Notes: generated by a model from the sequence alone, not told the origin. Numbered from the stretch's first letter, positions 36,535 through 45,095 are shown. The stretch: DNA of 46,876 bases from Betaproteobacteria bacterium (GCA_013289985.1 JABCYW010000038.1:1-46876), one strand, 5' to 3'. Made by a program: numbers and translations.

Positions 36535-36565
36535 CCCGGAAGCGGTCAGCTCGACCGCTTCCGGG
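36535..36565. terminator. Perfect stem-loop between convergent S9 peptidase and BLUF genes
   Basis: CCCGGAAGCGGTC (36535-36547) pairs perfectly with GACCGCTTCCGGG (36553-36565) around a 5-nt loop. It fills the gap between two convergent stop codons. There is no T-tract on the plus side, so it may act in both directions with Rho or as a message stabiliser. Confidence 0.65.
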
Positions 36566-36568
36566 TAC

Positions 36569-37000
36569 TCAGGGCTGCCCCATGATCGCCGCCGTTGCGA
36601 TCATCTCGTCGAACAGCGCCGCCGTGGCCTCGCCGGGCACCGACCACGGGTCGAGCTGGCCCAGCTCCGAGTACTTCAGGATCAGCCCGGGGTTGAGCCG
36701 CGCCATGTTGACCTGGCCCATGGACCAGCCCGCGAAGCGGCGCTCGTCGATCTCCTCGAACTGCAGCAGCGTGACGTCGGCGTGGCGCGGGTCGGCCACG
36801 ATGCGGTTGTAGCGGCGGCTGACGGCGTCGCGGCCGCCCTCTAGCACCTGGATGAACAGGCGTCCGCTGTTGCACAGGCACAGCGCGCCGGTGAGGCCCT
36901 CGCGCGCGTTCGTTGCGCGCGACTTGCGCAGGATGGCGGTGACCTCCTCGTTGTCGAGGTTGGCCGCCGCGCGGCTCGCATACATCAGTCGCACCAGCAT
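36569..37000 (-). CDS. BLUF-domain blue-light photoreceptor protein
   Basis: A 143-residue stand-alone BLUF protein (sensor of blue light using FAD). All light-sensing residues are present: Tyr7 in LMYASRA, Asn31 in NAREGLTGAL, Gln51 in FIQVLEGG, and the Trp92/Met94 pair in FAGWSMGQ. Light shifts the hydrogen bonds around the flavin and changes the C-terminal helices (about 100-143). There is no fused output domain, so it must act through a partner protein, as short BLUF proteins do. It starts 9 bp after the folE stop codon on the same strand and is presumably co-transcribed with it. A truncated, almost identical copy lies at 30303. Confidence 0.93.
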   Translation of the reverse strand: MLVRLMYASRAAANLDNEEVTAILRKSRATNAREGLTGALCLCNSGRLFIQVLEGGRDAVSRRYNRIVADPRHADVTLLQFEEIDERRFAGWSMGQVNMARLNPGLILKYSELGQLDPWSVPGEATAALFDEMIATAAIMGQP

Positions 37001-37009
37001 GGCGGCTCC

Positions 37010-37786
37010 TCAGGCGGTCTTCTTGGACAGCAGCGACAGGAACTCGCGGCGCAGGTTCGAATCCTTCAGGAACGCACCGCGCATGACGCTGTTGGTCATC
37101 GCCGAGTCGAGGTCCTTCACGCCGCGCCATTGCATGCAGAAGTGATCGGCCTCCATGACGATGGCCAGGCCGTCGGGCTTCACGCGCTCCTGCAGCACGT
37201 TGGCCAGCATTGTGACCGCCTCCTCCTGGATCTGCGGGCGCGTCATGATCCAGTCGACGATGCGCGAGTACTTGGACAGCCCGATCAGGTTGGAGTGCTC
37301 GTTGGGCAGCACGCCGATCCAGATGCGGCCCAGGATCGGGCACATGTGGTGCGAGCACGCGCTGCGGACCGAGATGGGGCCGACGATCATCAGCTCGTTC
37401 AGGCGCGAGACGTTCGGAAATTCGGTGACCGGCGGCATCGGCTGGTAGCGGCCGCGGAACACCTCGTCGACGAACATCTTGGCCACGCGCCGCGCGGTCT
37501 CCTGCGTGTTGTGGTCGCTGTCCGTGTCGATCACCAGCGCGCGCAGCACTTCCTGCATCTTCTCGGCCACCTCGGCCTTCAGCTCCTCGGTCTCGCCGGC
37601 GCGCACGAAGTCGGAGATGTTGTCGTTGGCATGGAAGCGGCAGTCGGCGCCCACCAGCCGGTAGCGGATGCGCTCGGAGGCCGGCAGGGCGGCCAGGTCG
37701 GCCTCGCTGCGGATCAGCGCCAGCGAACGCGGCGACGCGGTGCTGGCGGTGGGCGAGGAGTCGGGCGGCGAGGCGGGGGTGGACAT
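37010..37786 (-). CDS. folE: GTP cyclohydrolase I
   Basis: A 258-residue enzyme that opens the guanine ring of GTP to form 7,8-dihydroneopterin triphosphate, the first step of folate and tetrahydrobiopterin synthesis. The core shows NTQETARRVAKMFVDEVF, SACSHHMCPILGR (zinc Cys and His ligands), NLIGLSKYSRIVDW, and LTMLANVLQERVKPDGLAIVMEADHFC-type motifs. It carries a 35-residue Ser/Pro-rich N-terminal extension compared with the E. coli enzyme; the start at 37786 is the last ATG before this tail. It is followed by the BLUF gene 9 bp away. It is divergent from the rsmB-ntrYX run. Confidence 0.95.
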   Translation of the reverse strand: MSTPASPPDSSPTASTASPRSLALIRSEADLAALPASERIRYRLVGADCRFHANDNISDFVRAGETEELKAEVAEKMQEVLRALVIDTDSDHNTQETARRVAKMFVDEVFRGRYQPMPPVTEFPNVSRLNELMIVGPISVRSACSHHMCPILGRIWIGVLPNEHSNLIGLSKYSRIVDWIMTRPQIQEEAVTMLANVLQERVKPDGLAIVMEADHFCMQWRGVKDLDSAMTNSVMRGAFLKDSNLRREFLSLLSKKTA

Positions 37787-37970
37787 GGGCGTCTGGCGTG
37801 GATCGCGGAACCATGCATTTTGCGCCGACGCCACATTTCCCGGGTTTGCGGCCTCCCATTCCGCGCGGATTCCCGGGCTTTCGCGCATTCGGTCGCGCCA
37901 TTCCGACACCTTTGCGGCCTGACATCCCCCGGTTGCGCCGCAGCAAAGCCCGGTGGTTAGACTGCAGCGC

Positions 37971-39353
37971 GTGACCTCCGACAACAACAATCGCGCCGCG
38001 TCCGCCGGCCAGGCCCCGGCGCTGTCCCGCCTGCTCGAGCAGACCGCCGACGCCGTGCAGGCCGTGCGTGGCGGCCGTTCGCTCACCGACGTCCTCGCGG
38101 CGTGCCCGGGCCCGCTGCGGCCCGGCACGCAGGCGCTGTCGTTCCTCGTGCTGCGCCGGCTCGGCGCCGCCCAGGCGCTGCGCGCGATGCTCGCGCCGCG
38201 CACGCCGCCGCCCGCGGTCGAGGCCCTGCTGCTGAGCGCGCTGGCCCTGCTGTGGCCCGACGAGGCGCCGCCCTACGCCGATCACACGCTGGTGGACCAG
38301 GCGGTGACGGCCGTGCGCCGGCGCGCGCCGCAGTCGGGTTCGTTCGTCAATGCCGTGCTGCGCCGCTTCCTGCGCGAGCGCGATGCCCTCGTGGCTGCCG
38401 CGCTGAAGCAGCCCGTGGCCCGCTGGAACCACCCTGCGTGGTGGATAGACCGACTGAAGGCCGACTGGCCCGGGCACTGGCAGGGCCTGCTGGCCGCCGC
38501 GCAGGAACGTCCGCCGATGACCCTGCGCGTGAACGTGCGCCAGGCCACAGGCGCGGAGTACCTGGTCAAGCTGCAGGCGGCCGGGCTCGCTGGCGAGCTC
38601 ATCGAGGCCCAGGCCATCGTGCTCGAGGCCCCGGTGCCGGTCGAACGGCTGCCCGGTTTCGCGGACGGCGTCGTCTCGGTGCAGGACGCGGCCGCCCAGC
38701 GCGCCGGCAACCTGCTGGTGGGTGCGGGCCTGCCCCCCGGCGCCCGCGTGCTCGATGCCTGCGCCGCGCCCGGCGGCAAGACGGCCCATCTGCTGGAGCT
38801 CGCCGACCTCGACGTGCTGGCGCTCGACGCCGACCCGCAGCGCCTCGCGCGCGTGGACGACACGCTCGCGCGCCTGCGCCTGAAGGGGCGCACCCGCGCG
38901 GGCGACGGCCGCCGCCCGGCCGACTGGTGGGACGGCCAGCCCTTCGACGCGATCCTGCTCGACGCGCCATGCAGCGCCTCGGGCATCGTGCGCCGCCATC
39001 CGGACATCCGCTGGCTGCGCCGGGAAGACGACATCGCCGCGCTCGCGAAGATCCAGGCCGAGCTGCTGGACGCCCTGTGGCCCGTGCTCAAGCCCGGAGG
39101 CTGGCTGCTCTACGCCACCTGCTCGGTGTTCAAGGCCGAGGGCGAGCACCAGATCGACGCATTTTTGCAACGCCGCGGTACCTCAGTCGCCCATTTGGAC
39201 GACCGCTCGCCCGGCCACCTGCTGCCGCTGCCGGACAATGGTTCGACCGGGGCGCCATCGCCCGGCAGCGGTGTCGACGCGGCCTCCCACGTCGTTTCCG
39301 ACGGCTTCTACTACGCGCTGCTGCGCAAGAAGCCTGCTGCCGGCGCGGACTGA
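37971..39353 (+). CDS. rsmB: 16S rRNA m5C methyltransferase-like protein (RsmB/NOP family)
   Basis: A 460-residue SAM-dependent RNA cytosine-C5 methyltransferase. The N-terminal third is a NusB-like RNA-binding domain (LLEQTADAVQAVRGG to SGSFVNAVLRRFLRER). The catalytic domain has the SAM motif LDACAAPGGKTAHLLEL, the DAPCSASGIVRRHPDIRW motif IV with the Cys that releases product, and YATCSVFKAEGE, motif VI with the nucleophile Cys. The start is uncertain: GTG at 37971 or at 37953, neither with a good ribosome site. It opens the betaproteobacterial rsmB-DUF4390-ntrY-ntrX cluster. Methylation of 16S rRNA C967 is the known role of RsmB. Confidence 0.9.
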   Translation: MTSDNNNRAASAGQAPALSRLLEQTADAVQAVRGGRSLTDVLAACPGPLRPGTQALSFLVLRRLGAAQALRAMLAPRTPPPAVEALLLSALALLWPDEAPPYADHTLVDQAVTAVRRRAPQSGSFVNAVLRRFLRERDALVAAALKQPVARWNHPAWWIDRLKADWPGHWQGLLAAAQERPPMTLRVNVRQATGAEYLVKLQAAGLAGELIEAQAIVLEAPVPVERLPGFADGVVSVQDAAAQRAGNLLVGAGLPPGARVLDACAAPGGKTAHLLELADLDVLALDADPQRLARVDDTLARLRLKGRTRAGDGRRPADWWDGQPFDAILLDAPCSASGIVRRHPDIRWLRREDDIAALAKIQAELLDALWPVLKPGGWLLYATCSVFKAEGEHQIDAFLQRRGTSVAHLDDRSPGHLLPLPDNGSTGAPSPGSGVDAASHVVSDGFYYALLRKKPAAGAD

Positions 39354-39395
39354 CGCCTCCACGTTTCGTATCGCTTCAAGACACTCCGCGCTCCA

Positions 39396-40028
39396 ATGCG
39401 CGAACTTCGCATCGCCACCGTGCACCTGTCCCTGGTCCGACCGCCTCGCCGCTGGACTCGCCTGGCCCAAGACGCCCGGCGCGTCGTGGCGGCAGCGTTC
39501 CTGGCCGTCGCGTGCTTCGTCGGGTTGGCGGCGTTCGCCCCCGAGGCGAGCGCGCAGGGCGTCGAGCTGCCGACCATCGCGGCCAAGCGCCAGGACGGCG
39601 GCGTGGTGCTGGATTTCGCGGCCAACCTCACGCTCAGCCGGGCCGTGGAGGATGCGCTGCGCCGAGGCGTGCCGGTCTACTTCGTGGCGGAGGCCACCAT
39701 CAAGAAGCCGCGCTGGTACTGGCGCGACGAGCGCGTCGCGCGCGTGTCGCGCAGCTGGCGCCTGTCGTACCAGCCGCTCACCTCGGCCTGGCGCGTCAGC
39801 CTGGGCGCGTTCAGCCAGTCGTACCCGTCGCTGGAGGAGGCGCTCACCACGGTGACGCGCATCGCGCACTGGCGCATCGCCGATTCCGACGTCAACGCCA
39901 CCGACAAGTACTACGTCGACTTCCAGTTCTATCTCGATTCCTCGCAGCTGCCGCCGCCGATGCGCCTGGACCTGAACGCCCAGTCCGAGTGGAAGCTGGG
40001 CGTCGAGCGCACGCTCCCGGTCGACTAA
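39396..40028 (+). CDS. DUF4390 domain-containing protein
   Basis: A 210-residue exported protein of unknown function. A long basic N-terminus precedes a hydrophobic helix (RRVVAAAFLAVACFVGLAAFAPEASAQ, about 28-54), which is a signal peptide or anchor. The mature domain contains LDFAANLTLSRAVEDALRRGVPVYFVAEA, KPRWYWRDERVA and WRLSYQPLTSAWRVSLG, the DUF4390 pattern. The gene sits between rsmB and ntrY in most Burkholderiales and ends directly before the ntrY start, so it is likely co-transcribed with the kinase. It might modulate the sensor from the periplasm, but that is only inferred from gene order. Confidence 0.9.
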   Translation: MRELRIATVHLSLVRPPRRWTRLAQDARRVVAAAFLAVACFVGLAAFAPEASAQGVELPTIAAKRQDGGVVLDFAANLTLSRAVEDALRRGVPVYFVAEATIKKPRWYWRDERVARVSRSWRLSYQPLTSAWRVSLGAFSQSYPSLEEALTTVTRIAHWRIADSDVNATDKYYVDFQFYLDSSQLPPPMRLDLNAQSEWKLGVERTLPVD

Positions 40029-42347
40029 GTGAGCTCTGGCTACGACGCCCCGAAGACCGGCCGCAAGCGGCCGTCGTTCAAGATGAGCCGCCGCTCGGTG
40101 CGCTTCGTGTGGGCCGTCTCCATCCTCGCCTTCCTGGGCGTGGCGCTCGTGCTGGGCTTCGTGGTCTCGCTCGCCTCGGGCGAGCCGACGCTGTACGAGC
40201 GCAACTTCGTGTGGCTGTTCTGGCTCAACGCCGTCGTGGCGCTGGCGTTGCTCATCGTGCTGGTGGGCGCCACCATCCGCCTGGGCCTGCGCTGGCGCAG
40301 CGGCAAGTTCGGCAGCCGGCTGCTGCTGAAGCTGGCCGCCATCTTCGCGCTGGTGGGCGTCGTGCCCGGCGCGCTGATCTACACCGTGTCGCTGCAGTTC
40401 GTCACCCGAAGCATCGACGCCTGGTTCGACACCAAGGTCGACAACGCGCTGGTGGCCGGCCTGAACCTCGGCAAGGGCACGCTCGACACGCTGGCGGCCG
40501 ATCTCGTCGAGAAGGCGCGCAACGTCGCCACCCGCCTGGGCGACCCGCACGCGCCCGGCGCCGCGCTCACGCTGGAGCGCATGCGCGACCAGATCGGCGC
40601 CCAGGATCTCGCGCTGGTGGCCGGCAACGGCCAGATCATGCTGGCGGCCAGCTCGCGCCCGTCGCTGATGCCCGAGCGCCCGACCGCGGCGCTGATCCGC
40701 CAGGCCCGCGCCGCGGGACAGGCCAGCCAGGTGGAAGGCCTGGAGGACGAGGCCTCGCCGGGCACCGGCGTGGCCGCGCGCGTGCGGGCCGTGGTGCAGG
40801 TGCCCTCCAGCAGCCTGTCGCTGGACAACAGCGAGCGCTTCCTGCTCGCGGTGCAGCCGCTGCCACCGGTGGTGGTCAACAACGCCCTGGCCGTGCAGGC
40901 CGCCTACCGCGACTACCAGCAACGCGCGCTGGCCCGCGACGGCCTGCGCCGCATGTACGTGGGCACGCTGACGCTGGCGGTGGTGCTGGCCGTGTTCGGC
41001 TCGGTGCTGATCGCCATCACGTTCGGCAACCAGCTGGCGCGGCCGCTGCTGCTGCTGGCCGAGGGCATGCGCGCGGTCGCGGCCGGCGACCTCGGCGCCA
41101 AGCCGGTCTACGAGTCTCGCGACGAGATCGGCGGCCTCACGCGCTCGTTCGCGCAGATGACCGAGCAGCTGGGCCAGGCCCGCGCCGACGTCGATCGCAG
41201 CGTGACGGCGGTGGAGGGCGCGCGCACGCGGCTGCAGACCATCCTGGACAACCTCACCGCGGGCGTGATCCTGTTCGACACGCAGTGGCGCATCGACACC
41301 GTCAACCCCGGCGCGACGCGCATCCTGCGCGTGCCGCTGTCGGCGTACCAGGGCCGCAAGCTGGAGGACATCCCGCTGCTGGCCGACTTCGCGCAGGCGG
41401 TGGAGCAGCGCTTCGAGCTGCACCTGGCCAGCCCCGAGGCCGGCGAGCGCGTGCTGTGGCAGGACCAGTTCGACCTCAAGGTGGGCGACAAGGGCCACGA
41501 GCTGACGCTGCTGGTGCGCGGCGCGCTGCTGCCCGGCGACGCGCGCCTGATGGTGTTCGACGACATCACCGAGGTCGTGTCGGCGCAGCGTTCGGCCGCG
41601 TGGAGCGAGGTGGCGCGCCGGCTGGCCCACGAGATCAAGAACCCGCTCACGCCGATCCAGCTGTCGGCCGAACGCCTGCAGTTCAAGCTGGAGAGCAAGC
41701 TGGCCGACGCGGCCGACCAGGCGATGCTGCAGCGCGGCGTCGGCACCATCGTCGCCCAGGTGCAGGCGATGAAGCAGCTGGTCAACGAGTTCCGCGACTA
41801 CGCGCGCCTGCCCAGCGCCACGCTGGCGCCGGTCGATCTCAACGCGCTGGTCAACGAGGTGCTGGCGCTGTACGGCGACGCCCAGGAGAACGGCCACCTC
41901 ATCGCGAAGCTGGAGACCGGCCTGCCGCAGATCATGGGCGACACCACCCAGCTGCGCCAGGTGGTGCACAACCTCGTGCAGAACGCGCTGGACGCCGCGT
42001 CGATCTGGCCGGACGCCCTCGTGTGCGTGCGCACCGAATCGGCCCGCAACGACGACGGGCGCCTGCGCGCGGTGCGCCTCAAGGTGGAGGACAATGGGCC
42101 CGGATTTCCGGAGAATGTCCTCCAGCGCGCGTTCGAACCCTACGTCACCACCAAGTCCAAGGGCACCGGCCTGGGCCTGGCGGTCGTCAAGAAGATCGCC
42201 GACGAACACCGAGCCCGCGTCCGTATCGCGAACCTGGGCAGCGGCGAAGACGGCGCGACCGGCGCGGCCGGAGCCCAAGTTTCGATATCATTTTCCCGCT
42301 TCGTCGAGGCTGCCCCCCCAGGGTCGCCCCGCGAAACCCCTGTATAA
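40029..42347 (+). CDS. ntrY: NtrY-type membrane sensor histidine kinase
   Basis: A 772-residue two-component kinase. Order: two N-terminal transmembrane helices (about 25-45 and 60-85), another at about 100-120, a periplasmic region (to about 300), a fourth helix (LTLAVVLAVFGSVLIAITFG), HAMP (about 340-390), PAS (about 400-490), the HisKA dimerisation domain with phospho-acceptor His534 in RRLAHEIKNPLTP, and HATPase_c with VVHNLVQNALDA (N box), DNGPGFP (G1) and GTGLGLAVVKK (G2). The start is GTG immediately after the DUF4390 stop; an ATG at 40083 is an alternative. NtrYX systems respond to nitrogen, redox or envelope signals. Its partner is the next gene, 59 bp downstream. Confidence 0.94.
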   Translation: MSSGYDAPKTGRKRPSFKMSRRSVRFVWAVSILAFLGVALVLGFVVSLASGEPTLYERNFVWLFWLNAVVALALLIVLVGATIRLGLRWRSGKFGSRLLLKLAAIFALVGVVPGALIYTVSLQFVTRSIDAWFDTKVDNALVAGLNLGKGTLDTLAADLVEKARNVATRLGDPHAPGAALTLERMRDQIGAQDLALVAGNGQIMLAASSRPSLMPERPTAALIRQARAAGQASQVEGLEDEASPGTGVAARVRAVVQVPSSSLSLDNSERFLLAVQPLPPVVVNNALAVQAAYRDYQQRALARDGLRRMYVGTLTLAVVLAVFGSVLIAITFGNQLARPLLLLAEGMRAVAAGDLGAKPVYESRDEIGGLTRSFAQMTEQLGQARADVDRSVTAVEGARTRLQTILDNLTAGVILFDTQWRIDTVNPGATRILRVPLSAYQGRKLEDIPLLADFAQAVEQRFELHLASPEAGERVLWQDQFDLKVGDKGHELTLLVRGALLPGDARLMVFDDITEVVSAQRSAAWSEVARRLAHEIKNPLTPIQLSAERLQFKLESKLADAADQAMLQRGVGTIVAQVQAMKQLVNEFRDYARLPSATLAPVDLNALVNEVLALYGDAQENGHLIAKLETGLPQIMGDTTQLRQVVHNLVQNALDAASIWPDALVCVRTESARNDDGRLRAVRLKVEDNGPGFPENVLQRAFEPYVTTKSKGTGLGLAVVKKIADEHRARVRIANLGSGEDGATGAAGAQVSISFSRFVEAAPPGSPRETPV

Positions 42348-42406
42348 AGCGCTATTCGCTTCCGGGAACCGCTCAGCCGAGCCGACCCGCAGCCCTTCCC
42401 GAATTC

Positions 42407-43123
42407 ATGGCCACGATTCTTGTAGTTGACGACGAAATGGGCATCCGCGCCCTGCTGTCCGAGATCCTCACCGACGAGGGTCACACGGTGGAAGTCGCAG
42501 AAAACGCCGCGAACGCACGCCTCGTGCGCGAGCGCCTGCGTCCCGACCTCGTGCTGCTGGACATCTGGATGCCCGACGTCGACGGCATCACGCTGCTCAA
42601 GGAGTGGGGCGCCACCGCGCAGCTGAACATGCCGGTCATCATGATGAGCGGCCACGGCACCATCGACACCGCCGTCGAGGCCACCAAGTACGGCGCCATC
42701 GCCTTCCTGGAAAAGCCCATCACCCTGCAGAAGCTGCTGCGCGCCGTCGAGCAGGGCCTCGCCCGTCCCAGCTCGCGCCCGGCCGCCCCCGCCGACCTCC
42801 AGGCCGCCATGCTGCAAGGCAACGGCGGCTACCGCCCCGACGCGTTGACCGTCGAAGCCGCCATGACCGGCGGCCTCGGCCTGCAGCCGGCGGCCCCGCT
42901 GAACCTCGGCCCGCAGCCGGAACAGAGCTTCGACCTCGACCGCCCGCTGCGCGAGGCCCGCGACGCCTTCGAGAAGAGCTACTTCGAGTTCCACCTGGCC
43001 CGCGAGAACGGCTCGATGACCCGCGTGGCCGAGAAGACCGGCCTGGAGCGCACCCACCTGTACCGCAAGCTCAAGCAGCTGGGCGTGGATCTGTCGCGCG
43101 GCAAGCGCGGCGCAGGCGGCTGA
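42407..43123 (+). CDS. Response regulator, NtrX-like but without the AAA+ domain
   Basis: A 238-residue regulator. The receiver domain (1-120) has acidic pocket VVDDE, phospho-acceptor Asp52 in LLDIWMPDVDG and the conserved Lys in FLEKPITL. A linker of about 60 residues rich in Pro and Ala follows, then a C-terminal Fis-type HTH (ARENGSMTRVAEKTGLERTHLYRKLKQLG). The whole sigma-54 interaction ATPase (GAFTGA, Walker A and B) between them is missing, so it cannot open sigma-54 promoters itself and must act as an ordinary DNA-binding activator or repressor. The short form is known in Burkholderiales. It lies directly downstream of the NtrY-type kinase. Confidence 0.9.
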   Translation: MATILVVDDEMGIRALLSEILTDEGHTVEVAENAANARLVRERLRPDLVLLDIWMPDVDGITLLKEWGATAQLNMPVIMMSGHGTIDTAVEATKYGAIAFLEKPITLQKLLRAVEQGLARPSSRPAAPADLQAAMLQGNGGYRPDALTVEAAMTGGLGLQPAAPLNLGPQPEQSFDLDRPLREARDAFEKSYFEFHLARENGSMTRVAEKTGLERTHLYRKLKQLGVDLSRGKRGAGG

Positions 43124-43163
43124 ACGCTTTTTTCGCCCGATGCGGTGTGGCGGCGTCGAACGC

Positions 43164-43172
43164 TGCTATACT
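43164..43172 (+). promoter_or_regulatory. Extended -10 promoter element for tRNA-Phe
   Basis: TGCTATACT is a TGn-extended -10 box (TATACT at 43167-43172), 63 bp before the mature tRNA. The -35 region about 17 bp upstream is poor, as expected for an extended -10 promoter. A GC-rich CGGGCTTCGCTGAGCGCC stretch, resembling a stringent-control discriminator, follows. Confidence 0.55.
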
Positions 43173-43234
43173 AGCGGGCTTCGCTGAGCGCCCCGGCTGG
43201 GGCATTCGACGAAGCGAGTCTGAAGAAGACGATT

Positions 43235-43310
43235 GGCCTGGTAGCTCAGTTGGTAGAGCAGCGGATTGAAAATCCGCGTGTCGGTGGTTCGATTCCGCCC
43301 CAGGCCACCA
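43235..43310 (+). tRNA. tRNA-Phe(GAA)
   Basis: A 76-nt tRNA with encoded CCA. The acceptor stem GGCCTGG pairs with CCAGGCC, the D-arm is AGCTCAGTTGGTAGAGC, the anticodon stem GCGGA/TCCGC encloses loop TTGAAAA with anticodon GAA, and the T-loop is GGTTCGATTCC. The following DNA (from 43311) is accessory, so this tRNA is the probable attachment site of the island. Confidence 0.97.
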
Positions 43311-43324
43311 CCCGATTTCATAGG

Positions 43325-43358
43325 AAGCCCCGTACAGTTCAGCTGTCCGGGGCTTTTC
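43325..43358 (+). terminator. Intrinsic terminator after tRNA-Phe
   Basis: AAGCCCCG (43325-43332) pairs with CGGGGCTT (43348-43355), with an inner ACAG/CTGT stem and TTCAG loop, followed by TTTT. It lies 14 bp after the tRNA. Confidence 0.85.
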
Positions 43359-43437
43359 TACAATTCCCGCTCGATTTCTACAGAAATCAGCGCGACCCCT
43401 AGCAATGGCGGCCTAGACCGACTGCTATCCTCGTTCG

Positions 43438-44577
43438 ATGGCTCATCCAGAAGCGCTGATCAATCCTCCGCTACTCGTGTGGGCGAGGGAGAGAGCCGGC
43501 CTGGATTTGGAGGACGCTGCCGACTCCGTCAAGGTGAAGCACGAGCGTTGGAAGGCATGGGAGCTAGGCGAAGCCCGGCCAACTTTCAAGCAGGCCCAGA
43601 CGATCGCAGCGGCGTTGCACCTGCCATTCGGCTACCTGTTTCTCGCAAATCCGCCGATTGAGAATCTGCCGCTGCCCGATCTCCGGACGGTAGCCGGAGA
43701 GCCGCTCGGTGCACCGAGCCTCGACCTCCTAGACACGGTTCGGATTGCGCTCCAGCGTCAAGCCTGGTTCATCGATCACCAGATCGACATTGGTGCGTCG
43801 GAGTTGCCTTTCGTCGGCCGATTCAACTACGAGAGCCCTCCGGTCGAGGTCGCTGCTCACATGCGCGCAGTCCTTGGGGTCGCTGTGGAAGGCGGTGGCA
43901 ATTGGGAGACGTTCGCGCGCGATTTGATCCGGGCGGCGGAGGAGGCGGGCGTCCTCGTAATGCGCAGTGGGATCGTCGGCAACAACACGCATCGAAAGCT
44001 GGATGTTGGCGAGTTCCGCGGATTCGCACTGAGCGATCGCATCGCACCACTGATTTTCATCAATGCTGCAGACGCACCGTCCGCGCGACTCTTCACCTTC
44101 GCGCATGAGCTTGCCCACATCTGGATCGGCTCCACGGGAGTGTCCAACGTTGCGTTAGGCAACAACCGACGGGAGGAAGTCGTGTGCAACGCCATTGCAG
44201 CGGAGTTCTTGGTACCTGCCGCCTTGTTTCTGCCGCTGTGGCAGGCTTCCGACTTGATCGTCGAGCAGCGGGTGGCAGCGCTGGCGAAGCACTTCCACGT
44301 GAGCCAACTGGTCATCATGCGTCGTGCTTTGCAAAGCGGCTTGGTTGATCGTCAGGTCTACCTAGCGCATTACCTCGCGCAACTCCAGACGTTCCGAGAC
44401 GCCGAAGGCGGCGGCGGTAACTTCTATCGCAACGCAGGGGCCAAAAACAGCGTCAGATTTGCCCGTGCTGTGATTGCCGAAGCAAAGAGCGGCCGATTGC
44501 TCATGCGTGACGCGGGACGGCTCCTGGGCGTTCAGCCGTCCAAGATCAATGTGTTCGCGGAGCAACTCGAGAAATGA
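43438..44577 (+). CDS. XRE-family HTH / ImmA-IrrE-type metallopeptidase (antitoxin-like)
   Basis: A 379-residue two-domain protein. The N-terminal Cro/C1-type HTH (about 8-70; LVWARERAGLDLEDAADSV, WKAWELGEARPTFKQAQTIA) binds DNA. The central ImmA/IrrE domain has a gluzincin motif HELAH (His223, Glu224, His227 in FAHELAHIWIG) and a downstream Glu in CNAIAAEFLVP that would complete the zinc site. Family members cleave a repressor to switch a mobile element or stress response. When followed by a DUF4411 gene, as here, the pair is treated as a toxin-antitoxin-like module. Its stop overlaps the next start by ATGA. It is the first gene past the tRNA and lower in G+C than the core genes. Confidence 0.9.
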   Translation: MAHPEALINPPLLVWARERAGLDLEDAADSVKVKHERWKAWELGEARPTFKQAQTIAAALHLPFGYLFLANPPIENLPLPDLRTVAGEPLGAPSLDLLDTVRIALQRQAWFIDHQIDIGASELPFVGRFNYESPPVEVAAHMRAVLGVAVEGGGNWETFARDLIRAAEEAGVLVMRSGIVGNNTHRKLDVGEFRGFALSDRIAPLIFINAADAPSARLFTFAHELAHIWIGSTGVSNVALGNNRREEVVCNAIAAEFLVPAALFLPLWQASDLIVEQRVAALAKHFHVSQLVIMRRALQSGLVDRQVYLAHYLAQLQTFRDAEGGGGNFYRNAGAKNSVRFARAVIAEAKSGRLLMRDAGRLLGVQPSKINVFAEQLEK

Positions 44578-45089
44578 GCCACCTGCTTGACGCAAACACG
44601 TTGATCGAGGCGAAGAATCGCTACTACCGTATGGCCATCTGCCCCGGATACTGGAGCTGTTTGGAGGCATCGTCTCTCATGGGCGATGTTGCCAGTGTTG
44701 CCAGTGTCGCGGCCGAACTTCGTCGAGGCAATGACGAATTGGCGCAATGGGCCGAGGCGAATTCCGATCTTTTTCTAGTCGAGTCCGATGCAGCGACACA
44801 GGGTGTGTTTGGCGAGGTTGCGGCCTACGTCGCTGGTCTCGCTGACGGCATGAAGCCGGGGGCGATGGAAGAATTTCTCTCTGGGGCCGACCCCTGGCTA
44901 ATTGCAAAGGCAAGGGTGAGCGGATTCACGATAGTGACGCACGAGCAGAGAAATCCGGCGATCAAGCGGAAATTCACAATCCCAAACGTCTGCGATCACT
45001 TTGGCGTCCCCTGCATCGATACGTTCGATTTGCTGCATCGTCTTGATGCCCGCTTTGTGCTTGCAGCGCGTGACCAAGCGGCCGCTTGA
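44574..45089 (+). CDS. DUF4411 PIN-like protein (toxin candidate)
   Basis: A 171-residue PIN-fold protein of family DUF4411. Metal-binding acids typical of PIN ribonucleases are Asp6 (LLDANTLIEAKNRYY), Glu48 (VAAELRRGND), Asp106 (SGADPWLIAKA) and Glu124 (TIVTHEQRNP). It overlaps the XRE-ImmA gene by 4 nt, so the two are translated together. In this pairing it would be the RNase toxin and the upstream protein the antitoxin or controller. Activity is inferred; the residues are all in place. Confidence 0.88.
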   Translation: MSHLLDANTLIEAKNRYYRMAICPGYWSCLEASSLMGDVASVASVAAELRRGNDELAQWAEANSDLFLVESDAATQGVFGEVAAYVAGLADGMKPGAMEEFLSGADPWLIAKARVSGFTIVTHEQRNPAIKRKFTIPNVCDHFGVPCIDTFDLLHRLDARFVLAARDQAAA

Positions 45090-45095
45090 GCAGCA

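Noticed and set aside
38102-42406. Open frame continuous with and upstream of the short response regulator
   Set aside because: The regulator begins at the ATG at 42407 with the canonical ILVVDDE strand; the upstream extension is an out-of-frame shadow of rsmB and ntrY.
43124-43140. T-run after the short response regulator as a terminator
   Set aside because: A run of Ts is present, but I could not form a convincing stem just before it.
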